Assembly: GCF_023015865.1 (NCBI RefSeq)
Contig: NZ_JALKBC010000013.1
Span: 1-64,000 of the forward strand
Source: Arenibacter sp. F26102
GTDB taxonomy: Bacteria; Bacteroidota; Bacteroidia; Flavobacteriales; Flavobacteriaceae
Direction of reading: 5' to 3'
DNA length: 64,000 bases
The first letter of the stretch is position 1; every line of letters begins with the position of its first letter. The position numbers and the translations under genes were made by a program. Of this stretch, positions 38,652 to 46,373 are shown piece after piece. The notes under the pieces were generated by a model that saw only the letters and a list, made by a program, of their open reading frames with translations, ran no database searches and was not told the origin of the DNA.

Positions 38652-39025
38652 TCTTTCCCTCTACGTTGTTAACAAGTTAAATATACTAAAAATGAAATAA
38701 ATTCAAATCACCTACCCTAGCCTATTCATTAAATGATTTTTTTTTAAGATAGCCCTATAGACAACTTGAAATTTCAACCGAGAATTTGATTTGTAATGCA
38801 CGCTTTATAAAAAGAGGGGTGCAACATACTTTTACACTACAGGCCGCTTATAATCTTCCCCCAGGTATGTTTCCATAGCAGCCTGCCTTCAATCAAATAT
38901 CAAAGCGAAAAGGATTACCCCAAAAAAAATGCAGTGTTGAATCAATTGTAATAAAAATAAAATCCCACTTCGGTCCTGTTCATAGAACTCGAAGTGGGAT
39001 TGAAGTTTATTATTTTAAAGTCTGT
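38652..39025. other. Intergenic region, 374 bp
   Basis: No complete gene. It holds the terminator-like decayed HhH-gene fragment (38951-39004) at the symporter end. The rest is AT-rich without a recognised element; the promoter of the small membrane protein gene is presumably near 38660-38760 but no consensus stands out. Confidence 0.5.
38951..39004 (-). pseudogene. Decayed copy of the HhH gene's 5' coding segment, forming a terminator
   Basis: 38951-39000 matches 38411-38460 at 40 of 50 bases with no gaps, exactly 540 bp apart. In the matching minus-strand frame it still reads SHFEFYEQDRSGILFLL against SHFRFNKQERSGVFFLL in the intact gene. It lacks a start codon and soon hits a stop. Within it, AATCCCACTTCG (38961-38972) and CGAAGTGGGATT (38990-39001) form a perfect 12-bp stem, followed on the minus strand by a T-rich tract. 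It therefore likely terminates the symporter gene ending at 39026. Confidence 0.6.
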
Positions 39026-41092
39026 TTATGCCTCTTCCTTTTTTTTATAAAGCAAATTCGCCTTAAGTTTTACTAAATAATCATCAAGATCTCTTTTCAC
39101 TTCACCGGACATTAAATAAAGCCCAATAATGTTAGGGAATGACATAGCCAAGATCATCATATCGGAAAAATCCAATACCGCTCCCAAACTCACCGATGCA
39201 CCTACCACCACGAACACTAAAAATAACATCTTATAAACAAATTCCACTTTTTTACTTTTTCCAAAAAGGTAGGTCCAAGCTCGCATCCCATAGTAGGACC
39301 AAGAAATCATAGTTGAAAATGCAAATAGAAACACTGCCAAGGCCAAAACATACGGGAACCAGGACAGAACACTACCAAAGGCATCAGAAGTCAACTGGGC
39401 CCCTGCCATTCCTTCTACTTCGTGCATACCGGTAAAGATTAAAACCAATGCAGTCAAGGTACAAACCACTACCGTATCTATAAAGGGCTCCAAAAGCGCA
39501 ACAAAACCTTCCGATGGTGGATGATTTGTCTTTGCTGTACTGTGAGCAATTGCGGCAGAACCCACTCCGGCTTCGTTGGAGAATGCAGCCCGTTGAAAAC
39601 CAACGATCAGAACCCCTACAACACCACCTCTAAGAGCGCTTGGACTAAAAGCACCGTCGACTATAGCAGCGAAAGCAGGTCCAATATTTTCTATATTGAT
39701 TATGATTACCGTTAAGGCAGCCAGAATATAAATGGAGGCCATTATGGGAACTACTCTACCTGTAACTTTGGCAATACTATTTATACCCCCAATGATTACA
39801 ACCCCAACAAGTATTGCTGTAATTATACCAAACCAGAACCCATTGCCCTGCAATGCCGGGAACTGTCCGGACAGCTGTTCAAAAGATTGATTGGCTTGGA
39901 ACATATTTCCTCCACCAAAAGAAGCCCCTACAGCCAGAACTGCAAATAATCCAGCAAGTACTTTACCGAATCCCTTTAAGTTTCTCTTCTCCAAACCGTA
40001 ACGTAAATAGTTCATTGGACCACCAAATACTCGGCCATCGGGAAGTATATTTCTATATTTTACCCCCAAAGTACATTCCACGAATTTGGAAGACATACCC
40101 AGCAAGCCGCATACGATCATCCAAAATGTTGCACCTGCACCTCCAAGGGAAACTGCTACGCCTACCCCGGCTATATTCCCCAGTCCGACCGTTCCGGATA
40201 CGGCAGTTGCCAATGCCTGAAAATGGGTTACTTGACCTGGAGCATCCGGGTCATCATATTTACCTCTGGCAAGGTCCAGGGAATGCCTGAAGCCCCTAAT
40301 ATTTATAAAGCCCATTCTCAAGGTAAAGAATGCCGCTCCTATAACTAGCCAAACTACTATAAATGGAATTGCCTTTTGTTGTGGATCCCCGTTGGGATGG
40401 GTAATAACAACGGGTTCATCATATTTTATCTCTGCCAAAATATGTGCTCCTTGCTCTATTACATGTTCCTGATTTTCCGAATTATATATTACTCCGCCTT
40501 CTTTGGCCAAATGCTTTATTTTACCATTTACCGGCGAAATTATCGTTTCAGTAGTTCCATCCTTTTTAGAAATAACGGCAATTTCATCTCCCTTTTTTAC
40601 GTCCTGCCCCTCAGACTTCAACCACTGTTTTAAAATAAATTTATCCTGTAACTCTGGCGACCATCCTGGAATCGAAATACGTTTCACATCCGAGTATGCC
40701 ACGGGATCGTAGATTCCAATCGCTGCGAAGGGATCCCAAAAAAGAACGGACCCCAAAGCACTTACCGCTGGTGTCATAACTCCATTAAAAAATTCAGTAA
40801 TTGCTTGCGTAGGAACCTTGTACTCCTTGGTTACCTGCAGTCCCTTTGAATCGGTAATGGTAACCGTATAGGGCAACCCTTCTACTAAATTGGTAGCTTG
40901 ATTGGCCGTTAAAGGGGTATTTTGATTACTCCATTTATACTGGTATGGAGGAATCCCTCCGTCTACCTCTAATTTTATAACACCATCATTGATATTGCTT
41001 GAAGGATTGAAAATAGATTCCTTTACTACTAGTTCTTGAGAAAATAAGACAAATGAAAATAGTAAAAAAATGGAAGATATATAATTCCTCAT
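39026..41092 (-). CDS. AGCS sodium:alanine/glycine symporter fused to SprB-repeat and lipoyl-like domains
   Basis: 688 residues, against roughly 450-550 for ordinary AGCS carriers. Order: signal peptide (about 1-19); a SprB/PKD-like repeat (about 30-92, [31 protein letters not shown]); an amphipathic helix resembling the usual AGCS N-terminus (about 97-120); a lipoyl/biotinyl-like barrel-sandwich domain (about 150-225, [35 protein letters not shown]); then the transporter core (about 243-670) with signatures [21 protein letters not shown] and [20 protein letters not shown]. It should import alanine or glycine with sodium across the inner membrane. The barrel appears inserted between the N-terminal helix and the first core helix, placing it outside the cytoplasm. 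No obvious lipoyl-lysine motif. Confidence 0.9.
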   Translation of the reverse strand: MRNYISSIFLLFSFVLFSQELVVKESIFNPSSNINDGVIKLEVDGGIPPYQYKWSNQNTPLTANQATNLVEGLPYTVTITDSKGLQVTKEYKVPTQAITEFFNGVMTPAVSALGSVLFWDPFAAIGIYDPVAYSDVKRISIPGWSPELQDKFILKQWLKSEGQDVKKGDEIAVISKKDGTTETIISPVNGKIKHLAKEGGVIYNSENQEHVIEQGAHILAEIKYDEPVVITHPNGDPQQKAIPFIVVWLVIGAAFFTLRMGFINIRGFRHSLDLARGKYDDPDAPGQVTHFQALATAVSGTVGLGNIAGVGVAVSLGGAGATFWMIVCGLLGMSSKFVECTLGVKYRNILPDGRVFGGPMNYLRYGLEKRNLKGFGKVLAGLFAVLAVGASFGGGNMFQANQSFEQLSGQFPALQGNGFWFGIITAILVGVVIIGGINSIAKVTGRVVPIMASIYILAALTVIIINIENIGPAFAAIVDGAFSPSALRGGVVGVLIVGFQRAAFSNEAGVGSAAIAHSTAKTNHPPSEGFVALLEPFIDTVVVCTLTALVLIFTGMHEVEGMAGAQLTSDAFGSVLSWFPYVLALAVFLFAFSTMISWSYYGMRAWTYLFGKSKKVEFVYKMLFLVFVVVGASVSLGAVLDFSDMMILAMSFPNIIGLYLMSGEVKRDLDDYLVKLKANLLYKKKEEA

Positions 41093-41190
41093 AAGTAGCT
41101 GAAAAAGTTTAATTTTTGTTGGTTAAGCCTAAAATATCCGAGCAATATCCTAAAAATAATTCTTGAAATCAAATATAATTGGCAATATAC

Positions 41191-42204
41191 TTATTCTATA
41201 TGGAACATGTCATTTAATTTTTTAATCTGTTCCGGCCTGCCCAATACAATTACCTTACCCTGTGGCTGCAATTTTAAATCGGCCTCGGGATTGATAATGT
41301 AATTCCCATTTGGCTCTATATAGCCAATAATTGTACAACCCGTCTTTTTTCTCAAATCCAGATCACGGAGGGAATGATTATCCACCTTTGCCATAAAGGA
41401 TTCTATGGTTACCTCTTCCAAATTGGTGGTATGCTCCCCTTCCGTTGAAAGTTTGTCCATGAAAGTAATTAGGTCCGGCATAACCACAAGGGATGCCATA
41501 TGATCTCCGCCAATTTTGTCTGGCATTATTACCTTGTCCGCACCGGCCAGTCTCAATTTCTTTTGCGATGTTAATTGGGATGCCCTGCTGATAATAAATA
41601 GATTTTTATTCAATTGTCTTGCCGAAAGCACCACAAATAGGTTTGCTGCATCATCCGGCATGGCGGTAATTAAATATTGGGCCCTATCTATCCCTGCTTC
41701 TATCAAAGTTTCATCCTCATTGGCATCGCCTTCTATAAAAAGAATCTCATCTTCAAATTTCTCAATGACTTCCTTATCTTTTTCAATTACCACAAAAGAC
41801 CTGTTGTATGCCTTCAATCTTTCTGCCGCCTGATTTCCATTGCGGCCATAACCGCAAATAATAATGTGGTTGCTTAAACTACTGATTTTATTTTTCACCC
41901 TTTTTTTCTTTAAAAGTTGAAGCGCATTTCGACTTAGGATATATTCGGTTATTACTGAAATTGCAAATGCAAATATAAATACACTAGTGATTATTAAAAT
42001 TACGGTAAAGATCTTTGCCTCTACATCCAACGGACGTACCTCCGAAAAACCAACGGTAGTTACCGTTATTATGGTCATATAAAAGGCATCTACCCATGTA
42101 TAATCCGAGAGGAACCTGTATCCAAATACCCCAAACAAAAGTACCAGTACCAACAAAGCCAGCGCCAAATACATTCGGGAGCGAAAAAGTTTAATCATAT
42201 TCAA
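41191..42204 (-). CDS. Potassium channel with RCK (TrkA-N/TrkA-C) domains
   Basis: 337 residues. Two transmembrane helices (about 11-30 and 64-88) flank a pore loop with the filter-like TTVGFSE (49-55), a variant of the canonical TVGYGD. The cytosolic RCK domain has a Rossmann GYGRNG (118-123) and conserved acidic residues (VVIEKDKEVIEKF, EGDANEDETL). A TrkA-C domain ends the protein. MthK-like architecture; gating by nucleotide or ion is expected. The Phe-Ser substitution leaves K+ selectivity to be shown. It overlaps the PspC-like gene by 4 bp (ATGA), so the two are translationally coupled. Confidence 0.88.
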   Translation of the reverse strand: MNMIKLFRSRMYLALALLVLVLLFGVFGYRFLSDYTWVDAFYMTIITVTTVGFSEVRPLDVEAKIFTVILIITSVFIFAFAISVITEYILSRNALQLLKKKRVKNKISSLSNHIIICGYGRNGNQAAERLKAYNRSFVVIEKDKEVIEKFEDEILFIEGDANEDETLIEAGIDRAQYLITAMPDDAANLFVVLSARQLNKNLFIISRASQLTSQKKLRLAGADKVIMPDKIGGDHMASLVVMPDLITFMDKLSTEGEHTTNLEEVTIESFMAKVDNHSLRDLDLRKKTGCTIIGYIEPNGNYIINPEADLKLQPQGKVIVLGRPEQIKKLNDMFHIE

Positions 42205-42428
42205 AGATCAAATACAGAGGTTCTTTTGGTGTACAACAGGTCCTTTATCCTCAACCAAAAGGCCATAAACAAGTACAGGGCAAATCCAAAACCCAATGTA
42301 ACGAAAGTTAGGTATATAAAGGTGGTACGGACCACCCTGGTCCTTATACCCATACGTTCAGCTATTCGCCTACATACCTCAAATCCTCTTTTCTGAAAAT
42401 AATAAAGTACTTTGTAGAAAATGTTCAT
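42201..42428 (-). CDS. PspC-like small membrane protein
   Basis: 75 residues with the PspC layout: a basic N-terminal helix (KRGFEVCRRIAERMGIRTRVVR) followed by one hydrophobic helix (about 35-58, TTFIYLTFVTLGFGFALYLFMAFWL). PspC proteins sense envelope stress in other phyla. In flavobacteria the role is undefined. The 4-bp overlap with the downstream channel suggests a functional pairing. Confidence 0.78.
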   Translation of the reverse strand: MNIFYKVLYYFQKRGFEVCRRIAERMGIRTRVVRTTFIYLTFVTLGFGFALYLFMAFWLRIKDLLYTKRTSVFDL

Positions 42429-42437
42429 GCGTTAAAA

Positions 42438-43721
42438 TTAGGGTTTTCTATTTAATAATTGATGGCCCACTGCACAATGTAAACATTTATTTTTGGTACA
42501 GTATTCATTGTATAACTGCAAAACAGCCTGACTCTCTTTAGCTGAAGGAAATTGCAGTTTCAGTTTCTCAAATTTGGAAATAACGTTATTGCTTTCTGAT
42601 GATATACTGGAAATAATATTAATTATCTCCTCGTTTACATCTCTCCCCATATCCTTTGCGTAACTTAATTTAATTGGAAGAATAGTATTGATAATTAGTA
42701 AATCAACAAATTTTTTGGAAAGCTTCGTGCCATATTTCTTGGAAATTTTTCCAAATGTATAATGGTTATCCCAATATTTACTGGCAGTAACATTAAAAAC
42801 CTTATAAATTTCCCCAGCACTTTTGACCCCTATAACTTTACTAAATATGTTTTGGTGAAGTGCATATAAATTGGCCAATTGAGAAAGCCTTATTGTAGGG
42901 AAGTTGGAAGGTCTCAATTTAAAAAACTCTGGTTTTTGCATTGGACGGTCCAATAGGCTATACTTTGCCTTAAGAAAGTGGAATTCCCCTTTTAAATTTT
43001 CATAATAATCATCCCCAACAATATCGTCTTCCAAAAGTCCAGCCAAACCGTATAGCACACTTTCCAACTGCAAGGTATTGCCCTGTATTTTGCGCACCAC
43101 AGGGTATTGGATTCGCTTGGCAATTTCAAAAAAAGTCTCACCGTTTATTTTTAAACCAAAATTTTTGAACAGTAGAATAAAAAATACGCGCTCCCAATCG
43201 TTATTGTATTCCAATAGTAATTCGGTTACTAAATCCGTTTTCTTTTCCAAACGCTCAAAATAGAGCACCTCCAGCCAATTCTGCAAAATGAAATCATCAA
43301 TATTCCCGATCTCATTCCTACAATTGATCAATGACCTCTCATTGTGATGGAACAATTTTTGATATTCCAATAATATACTCGATGAAATATAATCTTTAAG
43401 TACCAAGGTAGGAATTGCCGTATTATCGCTTCTGAAAACATCGCAATCATCATCCCAAACCACATGCAGTATTACATTGTGGTAATTAGGGTCCATTTCG
43501 TGATTATGGGCATACCAATCTGACGATTTAATATGCATTTCCACTGTACCCGCCCATAATTGTTCATCAATTTTAATCTTGGCGTTAAAAAAGTCTGGTC
43601 CCGATAAAAAGTTATGCGAACCCACATCCAATATATGAATGGTTTCGTTGTTGGAGCCCCGTAAATTCTCCAATTGAAGTTTTTTATACTTCCAAATAAA
43701 ATGCAAAAGATCTTCCCGCAT
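42438..43721 (-). CDS. DUF2851 family protein
   Basis: 427 residues, cytosolic. Family features: MREDLLHFIWKYKKL, HILDVGSHNFLSGPDFFNAKIKI, WAGTVEMHIKSSDWYAHNH, YHNVILHVVWDDD. The C-terminus has a small Cys cluster (CTKNKCLHCAVGH) that could bind metal. No characterised activity is known to me for the family. It sits 9 bp upstream of the PspC-like gene, so it likely heads a three-gene unit with the channel. Confidence 0.85.
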   Translation of the reverse strand: MREDLLHFIWKYKKLQLENLRGSNNETIHILDVGSHNFLSGPDFFNAKIKIDEQLWAGTVEMHIKSSDWYAHNHEMDPNYHNVILHVVWDDDCDVFRSDNTAIPTLVLKDYISSSILLEYQKLFHHNERSLINCRNEIGNIDDFILQNWLEVLYFERLEKKTDLVTELLLEYNNDWERVFFILLFKNFGLKINGETFFEIAKRIQYPVVRKIQGNTLQLESVLYGLAGLLEDDIVGDDYYENLKGEFHFLKAKYSLLDRPMQKPEFFKLRPSNFPTIRLSQLANLYALHQNIFSKVIGVKSAGEIYKVFNVTASKYWDNHYTFGKISKKYGTKLSKKFVDLLIINTILPIKLSYAKDMGRDVNEEIINIISSISSESNNVISKFEKLKLQFPSAKESQAVLQLYNEYCTKNKCLHCAVGHQLLNRKP

Positions 43722-43831
43722 AATTAAATGTAAAGAAAAAACTACTAGATCACAAGCTTAATACCGGAATAAGATGTGCACTACTACGGTCCCCAGGAAA
43801 CCTTAAACAAAGGGTATGGCCTACAAGTAGA

Positions 43832-44143
43832 CTACTCTACCACATCACCTTCCCAGTTCATAAAACCACCTTCCAAATTAAAGGCGTTCTCAAAACCCAA
43901 TTTATTCATAATGGCGCATGCCTGCCCACTGCGTTGGCCAGACCTACAATAGACATAATAGTTTTTTGTTTTGTCCAATTTCTCCAATTCGGCAACAAAT
44001 TCTTGACCTAGGTATATATCTATATTGGTAGCCTTAGGTATGTAGCCTTCCTCTACTTCTTCCGGAGTCCTTACATCCAGCAAAAAAGCATTGTCGTCGC
44101 TTTCCAATTGTTCACTCCATTCCTCTTGTGATAAATCTGCCAT
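43832..44143 (-). CDS. Rhodanese-like domain protein
   Basis: 103 residues, a single rhodanese domain: LLDVRTPEEVEEGYIPKATNI, then the active-site loop CRSGQR with Cys66, and GFENAFNLEGGFMNW. It carries sulfane sulfur on Cys66; the partner is unknown. Cytosolic, no signal peptide. Divergent from the marR gene. Confidence 0.93.
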   Translation of the reverse strand: MADLSQEEWSEQLESDDNAFLLDVRTPEEVEEGYIPKATNIDIYLGQEFVAELEKLDKTKNYYVYCRSGQRSGQACAIMNKLGFENAFNLEGGFMNWEGDVVE

Positions 44144-44303
44144 TTGTTTTATTATTTAGTCCTCAAAAATAATGTATTACAAAAAATCATCCAATAATTG
44201 AGGTATAAATATGTAAGGAACCTTATAGGTTAAATAAACCTACCTATTTTTTCTCCTTGTACGTTCCGTTTAAATATTTAACAAATTTTTATAACCAAGG
44301 TTA

Positions 44304-44336
44304 TTGTAGCATTCAATTAAATACATACATTTGTAT
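44304..44336 (+). promoter_or_regulatory. marR-operon promoter with overlapping operator-like palindrome
   Basis: TTG (44304-44306), 19 bp, TACATTTG (44326-44333) is close to the Bacteroidetes consensus. The palindrome ATACA-TT-TGTAT (44325-44336) covers the -7 element, where a MarR dimer could block transcription. Autoregulation is inferred. Confidence 0.65.
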
Positions 44337-44355
44337 ATACAATTGTTGTAGCGAC

Positions 44356-44802
44356 ATGAATGTAGAAAAAATTATTAAGACCGAGAAACAAATTCCTATA
44401 GCAAGTAGGACCCTTATACATTTAAGTCTGGTGGAAGCCAAGATTAATGAAATCATGACCACAGCGCTTAAGCCACACGGTGTGTCCCTTCAGCAATTTA
44501 ATGTGTTAAGAATTTTAAGGGGACAAAAGGGCAAACCCGCGAATCTATCGACGCTGAACGAAAGGATGGTAACCAAAATGAGCAATACCACTAGGTTGGT
44601 AGACAAGTTGATCTTAAAAGGATATGTGGATCGTGTGGTATGTCCAAGCAATCGCAGGAAGGTTGAAATAAATATTACAGTCCAAGGAGAAAGCGCATTA
44701 TCCGAAATGGATACCGCCCTGAAAGAAGCAGAGGAAAAGTTATTAAACAACTTTACCGTGGAAGATTTAACCGCTTTAAATGTGCTATTGGATAAATTTT
44801 AG
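44356..44802 (+). CDS. MarR-family transcriptional regulator
   Basis: 148 residues from the ATG at 44356 (MNVEKIIKTEKQIPIAS). The frame extends further upstream, but the promoter at 44304-44333 fixes this start. The winged helix has LKPHGVSLQQFNVLRILRGQKG, then the recognition helix region NLSTLNERMVTKMSNTTRLVDKLILKGYVDR and the wing PSNRRKVEINIT. Conserved beside nitroreductase and YceI genes; a repressor relieved by a small aromatic or oxidant ligand is plausible. Confidence 0.92.
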   Translation: MNVEKIIKTEKQIPIASRTLIHLSLVEAKINEIMTTALKPHGVSLQQFNVLRILRGQKGKPANLSTLNERMVTKMSNTTRLVDKLILKGYVDRVVCPSNRRKVEINITVQGESALSEMDTALKEAEEKLLNNFTVEDLTALNVLLDKF

Positions 44803-44843
44803 TGAACATAAAAACGAATACAAATAATTATTAAATTCAAAAC

Positions 44844-45476
44844 ATGAATACATATATTGAAAATTTAAATTGGCGCTATGCCACCAAAAAATTTGACGCT
44901 TCTAAAAAAGTGTCCGAAAAGGATTTGGAAAATTTATTGGAAGCTACGTCCTTAAGTGCCTCATCATATGGTTTGCAACCTTATGAAATTCTAGTTATAG
45001 ATAATACGGACATCAGAAGCAAGTTACAACCTGCCGCCTGGGGACAGTCCCAAATAACAGAAGCCTCGCATTTAATTGTTTTGGCCAACCAGTCCACTTT
45101 TGGTGAAGAATTGGTAGATGATTATTTGGACAATGTAAGCGAAACCAGAGGTGTTCCTGCAAACGACCTGCAAGGGTATGCAGATTTTATGAAGTCAAAA
45201 TTAATGCCGTTATCCGAATCGTCCAAAGCTATTTGGACGGCGAGACAGACGTATATAGTACTTGGGAATTTATTATCCGCAGCGGCCGACCTAAAAATAG
45301 ATACATGTCCTATGGAGGGTTTTGACAGCGCCCAATTCAATGAAATTCTAGGGTTAACCCAAAAAGGACTTAACGCAGCTGTCCTTGTTGCAGTAGGCTA
45401 CCGTTCCGAAGAGGACAGTACCCAGCATTATAAAAAAGTCCGCAAATCCAAAGCAAATTTAATTACACATATATAA
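44844..45476 (+). CDS. NfsB-like NAD(P)H-dependent nitroreductase
   Basis: 210 residues, FMN nitroreductase fold. N-terminal WRYATKKFDASKKVSEKDLENLL and ATSLSASSYGLQPYEILVI supply the FMN-binding residues, and GLNAAVLVAVGYRSEEDS the C-terminal signature. It reduces nitro compounds and quinones in the cytosol. 41 bp after marR, 38 bp before the YceI gene, so likely one operon. Confidence 0.9.
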   Translation: MNTYIENLNWRYATKKFDASKKVSEKDLENLLEATSLSASSYGLQPYEILVIDNTDIRSKLQPAAWGQSQITEASHLIVLANQSTFGEELVDDYLDNVSETRGVPANDLQGYADFMKSKLMPLSESSKAIWTARQTYIVLGNLLSAAADLKIDTCPMEGFDSAQFNEILGLTQKGLNAAVLVAVGYRSEEDSTQHYKKVRKSKANLITHI

Positions 45477-45514
45477 ATAGAAACTCTAACAAACATTATT
45501 TAAAATTCAGAATT

Positions 45515-46093
45515 ATGAGAAAAATTGCATTAAGTTTAGTATTAGCCACATTTACAGGTTTAACCGCCATTGCTTCTACTCCCGTGGACAAGGAAATTAA
45601 GGAAGTAAAAACTGATGAAAGCACCGTTACTTGGAAAGGATATAAAGTTACTGGTTCCCATCATGGTACGATTGCATTAAAAGAAGGATCCTTAATTTTT
45701 GAAGGTGATAAATTATCCGGAGGAGAATTTGTAGTGGATATGCCAACATTGGTTTCAAATGATTTACAAGGGGAATACAAAGGGAAGTTGGAAGGTCATT
45801 TAAAATCTGACGATTTTTTTGGTGTCGAAGCACATCCTACTTCCAAATTGGTTTTCACTACCGTAAAAGCAACTGGAAAAAATTCATATGAAGTTAAGGG
45901 AAATCTTACCGTAAAGGGAAAAACAAACCCTGTAACCTTTGATATCTCTGTTTATGGAAACAAGGCAACGGCCACTATGAAAGTTGATCGTTCATTGTAC
46001 GACGTTAAATACGGATCTGGAAGTTTCTTTGATAATTTAGGGGACAAAACCATTTATGATGAATTTGATCTAGTAGTAGATTTGGTATTCTAA
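45515..46093 (+). CDS. YceI family periplasmic protein
   Basis: 192 residues with a signal peptide (about 1-21, MRKIALSLVLATFTGLTAIAS). A YceI lipocalin-like barrel follows: VTWKGYKVTGSHHGTIALKEG, LEGHLKSDDFFGVEAHPTSKLVF, VKGNLTVKGKTNPVTF, YGSGSFFDNLGDKTIYDEFDL. The family binds polyisoprenoid or quinone-like lipids, which suits a redox-stress operon. Third gene after marR and the nitroreductase. Confidence 0.93.
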   Translation: MRKIALSLVLATFTGLTAIASTPVDKEIKEVKTDESTVTWKGYKVTGSHHGTIALKEGSLIFEGDKLSGGEFVVDMPTLVSNDLQGEYKGKLEGHLKSDDFFGVEAHPTSKLVFTTVKATGKNSYEVKGNLTVKGKTNPVTFDISVYGNKATATMKVDRSLYDVKYGSGSFFDNLGDKTIYDEFDLVVDLVF

Positions 46094-46116
46094 ATGCAAT
46101 CACATAGCCATGTTTA

Positions 46117-46142
46117 AAACCTCACAATTGTGGGGTTTTTTA
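46117..46142 (+). terminator. Terminator of the marR-nitroreductase-yceI unit
   Basis: AACCTCAC, AATT, GTGGGGTT (about 46118-46137, one G-T pair) followed by a T-run. 25 bp after the YceI stop and before the trp promoter. Confidence 0.8.
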
Positions 46143-46160
46143 TTTTTTACGTAACACAGG

Positions 46161-46191
46161 TTTGTAAATTTAAAATTCCTTCTTATATTTG
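46161..46191 (+). promoter_or_regulatory. trp operon promoter
   Basis: TTTG (46161-46164), exactly 19 bp, TATATTTG (46184-46191): a full match to the Bacteroidetes consensus. Transcription would begin about 46195-46199, at or just before the leader ATG (46199). Confidence 0.8.
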
Positions 46192-46198
46192 GCCTTCA

Positions 46199-46255
46199 AT
46201 GAAGAACATGGTATCAAATACTTGGTGGTGGAGCAACTTACGAACAACATCGTGA
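46199..46255 (+). CDS. trpL: trp leader peptide
   Basis: An 18-residue frame, MKNMVSNTWWWSNLRTTS, with three consecutive TGG codons at 46223-46231 and a TGA stop at 46253-46255. It starts within a few bases of the predicted transcript 5' end, so the mRNA would be nearly leaderless. A terminator follows at 46284-46315 and trpE at 46374. Three adjacent Trp codons in so short a frame at this place are very unlikely by chance. It should report tRNA-Trp charging: stalling favours readthrough into trpE, completion favours termination. Confidence 0.85.
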   Translation: MKNMVSNTWWWSNLRTTS

Positions 46256-46315
46256 GCAAAGCATCATTGTAGTATAACTATATAAAAGGCTTGTCATCAC
46301 GACAAGCCTTTTTTT
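46251..46315 (+). promoter_or_regulatory. trp attenuator (antiterminator and intrinsic terminator)
   Basis: Terminator: AAAAGGCTTGTC (46284-46295), 5-nt loop, GACAAGCCTTTT (46301-46312), with T-run; perfect 12-bp stem. A candidate antiterminator pairs GTGAGCAAAGC (46252-46262) with GCTTGTCATCAC (46289-46300): GTGA/TCAC plus CAA(A)GC/GCTTG. A ribosome at the leader stop would cover the first segment, while one stalled at the Trp codons would leave it free. The terminator is clear; the alternative fold is a proposal. Confidence 0.75.
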
Positions 46316-46373
46316 CGTTTATCATAGAAATCATAAGCCCTAATGGCACCTAGTAGCAACAAACAGAATTATC

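Noticed and set aside
39176-40545. Lipoylation or biotinylation site in the symporter's barrel domain
   Set aside because: The hairpin reads SKKDGTTET rather than a standard DKA or MKM motif, so modification is not claimed.
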